Of a DNA stretch of 58,219 nt, positions 27,620 to 35,712 are shown one piece after another; position 1 is the first letter of the stretch, and each line of letters starts with the position of its first letter. Made by a program: the position numbers and the translations under genes. The notes below the pieces were generated by a model, which saw only the letters and a list, made by a program, of their open reading frames with translations, ran no database searches and was not told where the DNA came from. This DNA is from Thiobacillus sp. (GTDB lineage: Bacteria > Pseudomonadota > Gammaproteobacteria > Burkholderiales > Thiobacillaceae). The stretch covers positions 1-58,219 of the forward strand of contig JANJXF010000107.1 of the NCBI GenBank assembly GCA_024709165.1, in the 5' to 3' direction.

Positions 27620-28822
27620 TCAGCCCATGCGGCCATCGACGCGCGGCCGCACCAGCATCGGCGCATACATCGCGACGAAGATGCCGAACGCGAGGATCCA
27701 TGCGCTGCCGGAGAGCGCCATCGCGACTGCGTGGGTCTGCGGCGCGACGAGCGGCAGGCCGACGCGCAGCAGCGCGGCGAGATTCACCAGGACGAATGCC
27801 AGGATCATGATGCGTGGCGGCTCCATCGGCCGGCCGGTGTGGCCGAGCGACACGCGCGCCATCATGCCCAGCGTGAGCACGCCGATGCCTCCCGAGGTGA
27901 AGGCATGCAGAGCCGGGCCGGTGGCCTGTGCCAGGCCTGCCGCGGACAGTGCCAGCAATGCGAAGCCGAGCACGATCCAGGCGTAGCCGAGGTGGAGAAT
28001 CCACAACAAGGGCACGGTCCAGTATTTCATCGTCACCCAGCCCCCCCATCTCACGCCATGCACGGTCGCGGCGAAGGCCGCGAGCACCGCGGTGACCGGC
28101 GAGACGGGCGCGACGAGCGCGGCCAGCAGCGCCGACAGCGTCGCCACCGGCACCAGGCGTTCGATGGTCACCCAGTGGCGCGCGCGGGTGCGCAGGCGGT
28201 TGTCGGTGAAACTCGGGATCACGCGTCCGCCCATCAGCGCCATCATCATGACAACGATGTAGACGCCGAGGTGGAGTCCCGTCAGGGCCGTGCCCCCGGC
28301 CCAACCGAGATGCTCTGCGTGCATCAGTGCGTTGCCCAGGGCCAGGGCCAGCAGCATTGCCGGGAAAGGGTAGTTGTTGAGCTGCCGCACGCGGTGGATG
28401 GGGCGGCCCAGCGCGAAGGCCAGGGCCGGCAGGAAGGCGAGATCGACCGTGGCCACCAGCCCGTCCGGCAGGCCCGGCACGAGAAAGACGATGCGCCCCG
28501 CGAGCCAGAGCACGAACAGCACGACGAGCGGCCGTCCCGAGGGCATGCGGATGCCCGTCCAGTTCTGTACGGCGGCCAGCAGGAAGCCCGCGATCACCGC
28601 CACGGTGTAGCCGTACACCATTTCGTGGCCGTGCCAGACGATGGGCGGCAGCGCCGTCGGCGTGATGGTGCCGCGCAGCGTCAGCAGCCACAGTCCCATC
28701 ATCAACACCGTGTACACGCTGGCGGAAAGGAAGAAGGGACGAAAGCCGAGGGCGAACAGCGCAAAACCCTGTGTCGGTGCGGATTGTGCGGGAGTCTTGA
28801 GGGTATGCAAGCGAATGGCCAT
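27620..28822 (-). CDS. nnrS: NnrS family heme-copper membrane protein
   Basis: A 400-residue protein with about 12 hydrophobic helices. NnrS signatures include 'FALFALGFRPFFLSASVY', 'PIVWHGHEMVYGYTVAVI', 'FLLAAVQNWTG' and 'GGIGVLTLGMMARVSLGHT'. NnrS proteins contain heme and copper and protect against nitric oxide stress, usually under NnrR/NsrR control. Here it lies 69 bp downstream of hypE on the same strand, so it may be read from the hyp promoter or from its own. A TATACT-like -10 at 28868-28873 lacks a good -35. Confidence 0.92.
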   Translation of the reverse strand: MAIRLHTLKTPAQSAPTQGFALFALGFRPFFLSASVYTVLMMGLWLLTLRGTITPTALPPIVWHGHEMVYGYTVAVIAGFLLAAVQNWTGIRMPSGRPLVVLFVLWLAGRIVFLVPGLPDGLVATVDLAFLPALAFALGRPIHRVRQLNNYPFPAMLLALALGNALMHAEHLGWAGGTALTGLHLGVYIVVMMMALMGGRVIPSFTDNRLRTRARHWVTIERLVPVATLSALLAALVAPVSPVTAVLAAFAATVHGVRWGGWVTMKYWTVPLLWILHLGYAWIVLGFALLALSAAGLAQATGPALHAFTSGGIGVLTLGMMARVSLGHTGRPMEPPRIMILAFVLVNLAALLRVGLPLVAPQTHAVAMALSGSAWILAFGIFVAMYAPMLVRPRVDGRMG

Positions 28823-28891
28823 GGTCGCGTCTGGAGAAACGGTACGGGCGAATCCCGAAACCGTCCAAGTATAAGCGCGATCGGTACGTTC

Positions 28892-29896
28892 TCAGCAGAT
28901 ACGCGGCAGCGGATCGTCTTCCAGTTCGTCCAGCACGCGCCGACCGCCCAGCGGTGTTTCCAGGATGACGCGCGGCTCTCCGCTCTCGACGCGGCCGATG
29001 CGACAGGCCGCGGCACCCTGCGGCAGCGCCCGCCAGCACGCGAGGACGGCGTCGGCGGCCGCGGCTTCGACCACCGCGACGATGCGCCCCTCGCAGGCGA
29101 GGAAGTAGGGATCGTAGCCCAGCATCTCGCACACCGACACCACTTCCGGACGCAGCGGCACGCGGTCCTGTTCGAGCGTGACGGTGTGGCCGCAGGCGCG
29201 GGAAATTTCGTGGCAGACCGTGGCGAGTCCACCACGCGTGGGGTCGCGCATGAATTTCAGGCCGGGCAGGTCGCGCACCGCGCGCGCGAGCGGCAGCACC
29301 GAGGCGGAATCGGAGCGCAATTCGCCGGACAGGCCGAACTGCTCGCGCGCCAGCATCACCGCGATGCCGTGATCGCCGACCGGGCCGGAGACCAGTACGG
29401 CATCGCCGGGCGCGATCGACTCGATGGCGAGCTTCGTCCGGGCACGCTTCACACCGATGCCGGCGACCATGAGATACAGGCCGCCACCCTCGCCACGGCG
29501 CACGACCTTGGTGTCGCCGGCGACCACCGCGACGCCGTTTTCGCGTGCCGCTGCCGCGAAGCTGCCGATGAGGCGGTCGAGCACCGCGAGTTCAAGACCT
29601 TCCTCGATCAATGCCGACAGCGTGAAATAGCGCGGGTCGGCGCCGGCCACTGCCAGGTCGTTGACGACGCCGTGCACCGCCAGCGAGCCGAGATCGCCGC
29701 CGGGGAACTCCAGCGGCTGCACGGTGAAACCGTCGGTGGTGACCATGGGTTCGCCATCGAATGACGGCAGCGTGACCGCGTCCGCGTCGGTGTCGAGCAG
29801 GGCATTGCCGAGATGACGCGCGAAGACGTCGGTGACGAGTTCGCGCATGAGGCGGCCGCCATTGCCGTGGGCGAGAAGGATGCGGGTGTCGTTCAT
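28892..29896 (-). CDS. hypE: Hydrogenase maturation factor HypE
   Basis: A 334-residue enzyme that dehydrates a C-terminal thiocarboxamide to make the cyanide ligands of the NiFe centre. ATG 29896 ('MNDTRILLAHGNGGRLMREL') is the family start; the longer track ORF reads into hypF. Purine-binding motifs are 'GDTKVVRRGEGGG' and 'FMRDPTRGGLATVCHEI'. The C-terminus is 'DPLPRIC', with the essential terminal cysteine intact. Start and hypF stop overlap by 4 bp. Confidence 0.96.
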   Translation of the reverse strand: MNDTRILLAHGNGGRLMRELVTDVFARHLGNALLDTDADAVTLPSFDGEPMVTTDGFTVQPLEFPGGDLGSLAVHGVVNDLAVAGADPRYFTLSALIEEGLELAVLDRLIGSFAAAARENGVAVVAGDTKVVRRGEGGGLYLMVAGIGVKRARTKLAIESIAPGDAVLVSGPVGDHGIAVMLAREQFGLSGELRSDSASVLPLARAVRDLPGLKFMRDPTRGGLATVCHEISRACGHTVTLEQDRVPLRPEVVSVCEMLGYDPYFLACEGRIVAVVEAAAADAVLACWRALPQGAAACRIGRVESGEPRVILETPLGGRRVLDELEDDPLPRIC

Positions 29897-32148
29897 GGGC
29901 TTGCCGGATGGTGGAGAAATTCGATGACCTGGCCAAAGCTTACCCCGGCGTCGTTGACCGGGATACGGACGGGCAGGTGGACGCTGAAGCCGGCGGTGCC
30001 GAGCCGCGTGAGGGCGATCCTGGCGAGCACGCGATTCTGGAACACGCCTCCCGTCAGGCCGACATGGGTGATGCCTGTTTCCTCGCGCAGGCGGATGGCC
30101 TGATCGACGAGCGCCTGCGCCAGGGAACGATGAAAGCACGCTGCACGTTCGGCGAGCGGACGGGCGGCGTCGGTCAGCATGGGCAGGAGCGGCGCCCAAT
30201 CGCTGCGCCACACACCGGCGGCGTCGCGCACGAGCGGCAGCGCTACCGTCCCGGAGTCTGCATCGGCGACGGCTTCCAGACGCATCGGCCCTTCGCCCTC
30301 GAAGCTTGCGTGGCTGCACACGCCGGCGAGTGCGGCGGCAGCATCGAACAGGCGGCCGACGGCGCTGCTGGCCGGTGCGTTGATGCCGCGCGACCAAGCG
30401 GCGTGCAAGGCGTCGGGGGCAAACGGTGCGGCCGCGCCGACTTCCCACAGCAATGCAGCGGCGGCACGCCACGGCTCGCGCCCGGCACGGTCGCCGCCGG
30501 GCAGGTGGAAGGGCCGCATGGAGGCGGCGCGCTGCCAGCGCCCCGGGGCGCCGACAAGCGCTTCGCCGCCCCACATGCTGCCATCGTCGCCGAGTCCGGT
30601 GCCATCCCAGGTGAACACGATCCACTCCGTCACGTCTGGAAATTCCCACGCCAGCGCTGAGGCGTGCGCGCAGTGGTGCCAGGCTTCGAAAACCGGCATC
30701 CCGCTGTCGCGCGCGTAGCGGCGGTAGCCGTAACCGGGGTGGCGGTCGAGCACGAGACGCGTCGCGCGCACCTGGTACAGCCGCTGCAGGTCGTCGGCGA
30801 CCTGCGCCAGGGTGTCGAGACTGCGTGCGCTGTCGAGTTCGCCGATGTGCGGCGAGACGACGGCGCGGCGGCCCCATGCGAGGCAGACGGTGTTCTTCAT
30901 GTGACTGCCGAGCGCGAGCACGGGTTCGCCGAGCGTCTCGGGCAGATCGAGTTCCAGCGGCGCGCTGCCGCGTCCAAGGCGGAGCGGACGCGCTGCGCCG
31001 GCGATGGGGCGATACACCGGATCGTCGGCGGGACGCACGATGGGCCGGTTGTGGTGCAGGAACGCGTCGGCAAGATGGGCAAGACGCGTTTGCGCCTCGG
31101 CGTTGGCGGTCAGCACAGGTTCGCCGGAAAGATTGCCCGAGGTGGCGACGAGCGGCGCGCCGAAGTCCGCGAGCAGCAGCGCGTGCAGCGGCGAGTAAGG
31201 CAGCAGGCAACCCACTTCGGCAAGCCCGGGGGCGATGTGCGCCGACAGCGTGCCGTCGCCGCGCCTGGGCAGCAGCACGATGGGGCGTTCGGGCGAAAGC
31301 AGGAGATGTTCCAGCGCGGGCGTGGTGGCTGCCTCGCGCTGCAGCGCTGCAAGGCTGGGGAACATGACTGCCAGGGGTTTCGCCGGGCGCGGCTTGCGTT
31401 CACGCAGCGCGAGGATGGCATCGTCGTTGCGGGCGTCGCACAGCAGGTGATAGCCGCCGATGCCTTTTACCGCGACGATCTTTCCGGCGTGCAGCGCGGC
31501 GACCGCGGCGGCGAGCGCAGCCTCGTCATCGCCATGTTCGTTCTGCCCTCCGGGGGGAGGGGGTGAAGAGGAGAAAAAACCAAGATGCGGCCCGCACACC
31601 GGACACGCGATCGGCTCGGCGTGAAACCGCCGATCGAGCGGATTTTCGTACTCGGCGCGGCAGTCGGCGCACAGCGCGAAGTCGCGCATGGCGGTGTTGG
31701 GACGGTCATAGGGCAGCGCGGTGATCAGCGTATAGCGCGGGCCGCACTGTGTGCAGTTGATGAAGGGGTAGCGGTAGCGGCGGTTGGCGGGATCGTTAAG
31801 CTCGGCGAGACAGTCGGCGCAGACGAAGCCGTCGGCGGGCAGGTGGATGTCGGCTTCGTCGGCGACTTCGCTGTCGCGAATGGTAAAGCCCGTGCCGCCT
31901 TCGGGTGCACAGGGCGCGATGGCGAGCGCGCCGGGCGCCGACAGCGGCGGCGCGTCGCGCAGCAGGGCGTGAGCGAAGGCGTCGAGGTCGTGCGGTGCCC
32001 CCTCGGCGTGGATCTTCACCGCGCCGTTGACGTTGCGCACCCAGCCGGCGATGCCGTGGGCGAGGGCGATGCGGTAGACGAAGGGGCGGAAACCGACGCC
32101 CTGGACGCGCCCGCGCAGCGTGATGAGCTGCGCGCTGCGCTCAGGCAT
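29893..32148 (-). CDS. hypF: Carbamoyltransferase HypF
   Basis: A 751-residue enzyme that makes the carbamoyl-adenylate used for CN ligand synthesis. The acylphosphatase domain has 'GRVQGVGFRPFVYRIALA'. Two zinc-finger pairs follow ('CADCLAEL', 'CTQCGPRY', 'CADCRAEYE', 'CPVCGPHL'). A YrdC-like domain ('GIGGYHLLCDARND') and a Kae1-like carbamoyltransferase with 'WHHCAHASALAW' and 'GLTGGVFQNRVLA' complete it. After the last zinc motif there is an odd low-complexity stretch, 'SSSPPPPGGQNEHGDDEA', encoded by a GC-rich palindrome. The hypD stop overlaps its start by 8 bp. Confidence 0.95.
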   Translation of the reverse strand: MPERSAQLITLRGRVQGVGFRPFVYRIALAHGIAGWVRNVNGAVKIHAEGAPHDLDAFAHALLRDAPPLSAPGALAIAPCAPEGGTGFTIRDSEVADEADIHLPADGFVCADCLAELNDPANRRYRYPFINCTQCGPRYTLITALPYDRPNTAMRDFALCADCRAEYENPLDRRFHAEPIACPVCGPHLGFFSSSPPPPGGQNEHGDDEAALAAAVAALHAGKIVAVKGIGGYHLLCDARNDDAILALRERKPRPAKPLAVMFPSLAALQREAATTPALEHLLLSPERPIVLLPRRGDGTLSAHIAPGLAEVGCLLPYSPLHALLLADFGAPLVATSGNLSGEPVLTANAEAQTRLAHLADAFLHHNRPIVRPADDPVYRPIAGAARPLRLGRGSAPLELDLPETLGEPVLALGSHMKNTVCLAWGRRAVVSPHIGELDSARSLDTLAQVADDLQRLYQVRATRLVLDRHPGYGYRRYARDSGMPVFEAWHHCAHASALAWEFPDVTEWIVFTWDGTGLGDDGSMWGGEALVGAPGRWQRAASMRPFHLPGGDRAGREPWRAAAALLWEVGAAAPFAPDALHAAWSRGINAPASSAVGRLFDAAAALAGVCSHASFEGEGPMRLEAVADADSGTVALPLVRDAAGVWRSDWAPLLPMLTDAARPLAERAACFHRSLAQALVDQAIRLREETGITHVGLTGGVFQNRVLARIALTRLGTAGFSVHLPVRIPVNDAGVSFGQVIEFLHHPASP
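31540..31590. repeat. CCCTCC-GGGG-GGAGGG palindrome inside hypF
   Basis: A GC-rich inverted repeat flanked by a purine/pyrimidine-biased stretch lies in the inter-domain region of hypF and keeps the frame open. It looks like an intergenic-type palindrome inserted into a coding region. Confidence 0.5.
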
Positions 32149-33241
32149 CGGCCGCTACGCGCACACCGCCTGCCCACCAGATGCGGCAGGCGCCCTCGTC
32201 CGACACCATGCACGGGCCGATGGGGTGGCGTGGCGTGCAGGCGCGGCCGTAGATGCGGCACTGGTTGGGATAGATCTTGCCGAGCACCACGTTCGCGCAG
32301 TCGCAGCCGGGCGGCATCTGGCCGGCGCGACGGCGTTCGGGGGCGCTGTGGTCGGCGAAGCGCAGGCGCGCATCGTGTTGCGCGAACGCGGGTTTGAGCG
32401 CGTAGCCGGAACGTGCGATGGTGCCGATGCCGCGCCAGTTGGCGTCGACGACGTCGAGCGTCGCAGCCATCATGCGCAGCGCGGTGGGATTGCCCCCCGG
32501 GTGGGCGACCTCGAGATAACAGTTGTCGAGGAAACGCTCGCCGCTCTTCAGCTGGCGCAGTACCGAGTAGAACGCGGCGAGCAGCGATTCGGTGCCGAAG
32601 CCGGCGACCGCGGCGGGAATGTTGTGCGTTTCGACGACGAAGCTCCATTCCTCCGGCCCCATCACGGTGGAGACGTGGCCCGGCGCCACCAGCGCGTCGA
32701 AACCGGGACTGCCGGAGTCGAGCAGCATCGCCACCGCCGGCCAGGTGAGCCGACCGGAGAGCAGGATGAAAAGATTGTCGGGGATGCCTTCGGCGAGCAG
32801 CGCGGCGACCGGCGCCGTGGTGGTCTCAAAACCGGCGGCGAAGAACACCACCTGACGGCCGGGGTTCGCCTGCGCAATCAGACGCGCTTCCGTCGGACTG
32901 GCGATGGGGCGCACGTCGGCGCCCGCTGCCTGCGCCTCGGCAAGCGTGCGCACGGTGCCCTTGGGCACGTTCACCGGCACACGCAGCATGTCGCCATAGG
33001 CGACCAGGATGACGCGATCCTGCAAGGCGAGCTGGATCGCCTGGTAGATGTCCTCCTCGGGACACACGCATACCGGGCAACCCGGCCCCGGAATCAGCTC
33101 GAGCCACTCGGGCAGCGCACCGCGCAGGCCGGAATGGGTGATCGAGCGTTCATGCCCGCCGCACACGTTCATGATCTTGACGGTGCGGTCGAAATCGAAG
33201 GCGTGGATCCTGTCCAGCCAGGCGTGCGAGGTGTCGGTCAT
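32141..33241 (-). CDS. hypD: Hydrogenase maturation factor HypD
   Basis: A 366-residue [4Fe-4S] protein that, with HypC, carries the Fe(CN)2CO unit. ATG 33241 ('MTDTSHAWLDRIHAFD') is the chosen start. Motifs: 'IMNVCGGHERSITHSGLR', 'IPGPGCPVCVCPEEDI', 'FAAGFETTTAPVAALL' and the cluster region 'PPGCDCANVVLGKIYP' with 'IGPCMVSDEGACRIWW'. It overlaps hypB upstream by 4 bp and hypF downstream by 8 bp. Confidence 0.96.
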   Translation of the reverse strand: MTDTSHAWLDRIHAFDFDRTVKIMNVCGGHERSITHSGLRGALPEWLELIPGPGCPVCVCPEEDIYQAIQLALQDRVILVAYGDMLRVPVNVPKGTVRTLAEAQAAGADVRPIASPTEARLIAQANPGRQVVFFAAGFETTTAPVAALLAEGIPDNLFILLSGRLTWPAVAMLLDSGSPGFDALVAPGHVSTVMGPEEWSFVVETHNIPAAVAGFGTESLLAAFYSVLRQLKSGERFLDNCYLEVAHPGGNPTALRMMAATLDVVDANWRGIGTIARSGYALKPAFAQHDARLRFADHSAPERRRAGQMPPGCDCANVVLGKIYPNQCRIYGRACTPRHPIGPCMVSDEGACRIWWAGGVRVAADA

Positions 33242-34044
33242 GCCGTGGCCCTGTGCAGTTGCGCGCCGTCGGGCTGGATCGCCGGGCGCCGCGTCTGCCC
33301 GTGCTTCACGCGGGCGCGCTGCGCGGCGAGCTCGTTGCGCAGCCAGGCAAGCCACGCATCCATGCCCAGCGCCCTGCGTGCCGACAGACGCATGACCGGC
33401 GCGGGGTTGGCCAGATTGCGCAAGTGCGCCTCGGCCTTGTCCGGGTCGAAGTCGTCGAGGACGGCGAGCAGGTCCGTTTTGGTCAGCAGCATGGCATCCG
33501 CAGCGCGGAACATCACCGGATACTTTGCCGGCTTGTCGTCGCCCTCGGTGACCGAGAGCAGCGTGACGTTGAGATGCTGGCCGAGATCGAAGCTCGCCGG
33601 ACAGACGAGGTTGCCGACGTTCTCGATGAACAGGATATCGACCCCGTCCAGATTCATCCGGTGCAGCGCGTCGTGCACGAGATGCGCGTCGAGATGACAG
33701 GCTGTGCCAGTGACGATCTGGTGCGCCTGCACGCCCAGCGCGCGGATGCGAAGGGCATCGTTCTCGGTTTCGAGGTCGCCCTCGATCACCGCGCAGGTGA
33801 ATTCGTCCTTCAGTGCGGCGAGTGTGGCTTCGAGCAGCGCCGTCTTGCCGGAACCGGGCGAGGACATGAGGTTGAGCGCGAGTATGCCGCGACGGTCGAA
33901 ATGCTCGCGGTTGTGCGTCGCCTGGTCGTCATTCTTCGCCAGCAGGTTTTTCAGCACCGACACCGCGGTGCTGCCGGGAGCGACCGGCTTGAAGGCGAGA
34001 TGCCGGTTGCCGGGAGTGAGGTTGCAGCCGCAGGTGTCGCACAT
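33238..34044 (-). CDS. hypB: Nickel-inserting GTPase HypB
   Basis: A 268-residue GTPase that helps deliver Ni to the large subunit. The N-terminal Ni motif is 'MCDTCGC'. The P-loop is 'MSSPGSGKTALLE', with 'VIEGDLETENDALRI', 'DILFIENVGNLVCPASFDLG' and 'LLTKTDLL' for GTP and metal binding. It lacks a long histidine-rich stretch, so Ni storage is probably small. It lies between hypA and hypD, and its C-terminal tail is extended by about 25 residues. Confidence 0.96.
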   Translation of the reverse strand: MCDTCGCNLTPGNRHLAFKPVAPGSTAVSVLKNLLAKNDDQATHNREHFDRRGILALNLMSSPGSGKTALLEATLAALKDEFTCAVIEGDLETENDALRIRALGVQAHQIVTGTACHLDAHLVHDALHRMNLDGVDILFIENVGNLVCPASFDLGQHLNVTLLSVTEGDDKPAKYPVMFRAADAMLLTKTDLLAVLDDFDPDKAEAHLRNLANPAPVMRLSARRALGMDAWLAWLRNELAAQRARVKHGQTRRPAIQPDGAQLHRATA

Positions 34045-34070
34045 GTCAGAGGCCAGAGGTCAGGGAAGGT
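34045..34070. repeat. Heptad repeat arm overlapping the hypA 3' end
   Basis: GTCAGAG-GCCAGAG-GTCAGGG-AAGG has the same 7-base period as the other elements but only one arm. It encodes the last residues of HypA, suggesting that repeat expansion altered the C-terminus. Confidence 0.55.
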
Positions 34071-34414
34071 GTCGTTTCGAGTTCGACGCTTTCGAGCAGG
34101 AGTTCGTCGCCTGAAATGATTCGCGTGTGCCAGTCGCCGCAGGCGGCGCAGACGAGGCGGTTCATCGTGGCCTCGGTCTCGGCGTCGCAGGTCTCGCAGC
34201 GCACGGTGATCGGTGCGGCGACGAGGTCGAGCACGGCATGTTCCATGCGGCTGCCGGTCGCGGCGAGTGGAAACGCATTGCCGAGAAGTTCCGGCACGAC
34301 GCCGGCGAGCGGGCCGATACGCACGCGGATGCGGGTGGCACGTTGCGCCCGATGCTGGCGGATCACGTCGCCCACCTGCTCGATGAGCGCCTGCGCCACG
34401 GCCAGTTCATGCAC
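34046..34414 (-). CDS. hypA: Nickel metallochaperone HypA
   Basis: A 122-residue Ni/Zn protein. The true start is GTG 34414, giving MHELAVAQALIEQV, where M-H-E is the conserved Ni site; the track ORF runs far upstream. Zinc motifs are 'CETCDAET' and 'LVCAACGDW'. The start overlaps the hypC stop by 8 bp and has GGAGGAGACCC upstream. The final residues ('TPSLTSGL') come from a heptad repeat. Confidence 0.92.
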   Translation of the reverse strand: MHELAVAQALIEQVGDVIRQHRAQRATRIRVRIGPLAGVVPELLGNAFPLAATGSRMEHAVLDLVAAPITVRCETCDAETEATMNRLVCAACGDWHTRIISGDELLLESVELETTPSLTSGL

Positions 34415-34637
34415 GGGTCTCCTCCAGAATCTGGTCGAACAGTTCCCAGGCGGTGCGTGCGTCGGCCTCGGTGACTTTCTGGATTGCGTAGCCGACGTGC
34501 ACCATGACGAAGTCACCGACTGCGGGGAGTTCGTCCTGCATCATGAACAGGCTGACGTCGCGCCACACCCCCTTCGCCTGGCAACGGGCGGTGAAGCCCT
34601 CGATAGAGTCGATCTGCATCGGTATGGCGAGGCACAT
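34407..34637 (-). CDS. hypC: Hydrogenase chaperone HypC
   Basis: A 76-residue chaperone binding HypD and the immature large subunit. ATG 34637 gives 'MCLAIPMQIDSIEGFTAR', with the essential N-terminal cysteine C2. 'VGDFVMVHVGYAIQKV' and 'WELFDQILEE' are further family blocks. It is the first gene of the - strand hyp operon. A TATACT-like -10 lies in the divergent region upstream but without a good -35. Confidence 0.95.
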   Translation of the reverse strand: MCLAIPMQIDSIEGFTARCQAKGVWRDVSLFMMQDELPAVGDFVMVHVGYAIQKVTEADARTAWELFDQILEETRA

Positions 34638-34802
34638 GGGCGGCAATCGGTGGCGGCAGTGGGTTCGAGTATAGGTGATTTGATCCGTTTGCGGCCTGGG
34701 TGGATGGCAATATAGCGCATCGATCCGGATTGCCGTGAGCAAGGCAATACCTGAGTGAAACCTGTGGTTGCCATTCTTCTGGACAAAGCTTAGATTGCCC
34801 GT
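34638..34802. promoter_or_regulatory. Divergent hyp/hydrogenase control region
   Basis: The core GGCAA or TTGCC occurs at 34642, 34706, 34730, 34743, 34768 and 34795, including the inverted pair ATTGCC-N8-GGCAAT (34729-34748). On the + strand TTGCCA (34768-34773), a 17-bp spacer and TAGATT (34791-34796) could form a promoter. It would start transcription at or next to the ATG at 34803. A clear sigma-54 element was not found. Confidence 0.5.
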
Positions 34803-35276
34803 ATGAAGACGCTCGTGCTGGGTATCGGCAACACGCTGCTCACCGATGAGGGAATAGGCGTGCATGTGCTGCGCGCGCTGGAGCCGGACCTCGGCCGACG
34901 TGACGATGTCACCCTGCTCGATGGCGGAACGCTCTCGTTCACCCTTGCGGGACCCATCGAGGAGGCGGATGCGCTGATTGTTGTCGATGCCGCCAACATC
35001 CGGAACAAGGCGGGTGAGTGGGCGGTTCTGGAAGGGGACGACATGGATGCCTTTCTCACCGGCAACCGCAAGGCCTCGGTGCACGAGGTGGGACTCGCCG
35101 ATCTGCGCGCGATCGCGCTGCTCGCGGGACACTGGCCCGAGCGGCGCGCGCTCGTCGCGATCCGCCCCGAGTTTGTCGGCTGGGGCGAACTCCCCACACC
35201 GGCTGTTGCCGCCGCCATTGCGCCAGTGTGCGCGGCAATCACGGAACGCATCCGGTCCTGGCAGCATGCCGCCTGA
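34803..35276 (+). CDS. hupD: Hydrogenase maturation protease
   Basis: A 157-residue HybD/HupD-type endopeptidase that trims the large-subunit C-terminus after Ni insertion. Ni-sensing residues are E in 'LLTDEGIGVHVLRAL', D in 'ALIVVDAANIRN' and H in 'ASVHEVGLADL'. It is the first gene of the + strand hydrogenase operon. The predicted substrate tail is present on the large subunit about 5 kb downstream. Its 3' end overlaps the HupH-like gene by 11 bp. Confidence 0.93.
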   Translation: MKTLVLGIGNTLLTDEGIGVHVLRALEPDLGRRDDVTLLDGGTLSFTLAGPIEEADALIVVDAANIRNKAGEWAVLEGDDMDAFLTGNRKASVHEVGLADLRAIALLAGHWPERRALVAIRPEFVGWGELPTPAVAAAIAPVCAAITERIRSWQHAA

Positions 35277-35664
35277 GCTCATCCCCATCCAGATCGCCGT
35301 CGAGCCGTCGGGCAATGCCCGGCCGCTGCTGCACGAGGTCGCCGAATTGCTGAAACGCCTGCTGGAAACCGGTGAGCCGTCGACCATCGACCTCAGTGCG
35401 CTGCCGCTCAATCCCGCCGACCTCGACTGGCTGCAAACCCGTCTGGGCGAAGGCGAGGTGAGCTGTCAGGTACAGGCCAACGGCGAATCCACGCTGGACG
35501 AAACCGCCTGCCGGGGCGTGTGGTGGGTGACGCACCGCAACGAGCGTGGCTCGGTCGTGGCTCAATTCATCGAGGTGGCCTTCGTGCCGGAGCTTCTCAA
35601 GGCGCATCCGCAGGACATCGAGGCCGGCCGCGAGCAGCTTGAAGTACTCATCTCCGAACTCTAG
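35266..35664 (+). CDS. hupH: HupH/HyaF C-terminal domain protein
   Basis: A 132-residue protein. ATG 35266 ('MPPELIPIQIAVEPSGNA') overlaps the protease stop; the track ORF runs further upstream. The sequence resembles only the C-terminal HupH/HyaF domain: 'LLHEVAELLKRLLETGE', 'GEVSCQVQANGESTLDETA', 'GVWWVTHRN' and 'IEVAFVPELLKAHPQD'. HupH proteins act in small-subunit maturation and are about twice as long elsewhere, so this is a short form. Function here is by family and context. Confidence 0.85.
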   Translation: MPPELIPIQIAVEPSGNARPLLHEVAELLKRLLETGEPSTIDLSALPLNPADLDWLQTRLGEGEVSCQVQANGESTLDETACRGVWWVTHRNERGSVVAQFIEVAFVPELLKAHPQDIEAGREQLEVLISEL

Positions 35665-35712
35665 ACTGGAAGCAGAACCCGTCCATCCACATTGCTCAGG
35701 GAGGCAGGCATC

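Noticed and set aside
34638-34802. Sigma-54 promoter for the hydrogenase operon
   Set aside because: No GG-N10-GC element with acceptable flanks was found on either strand in the divergent region.
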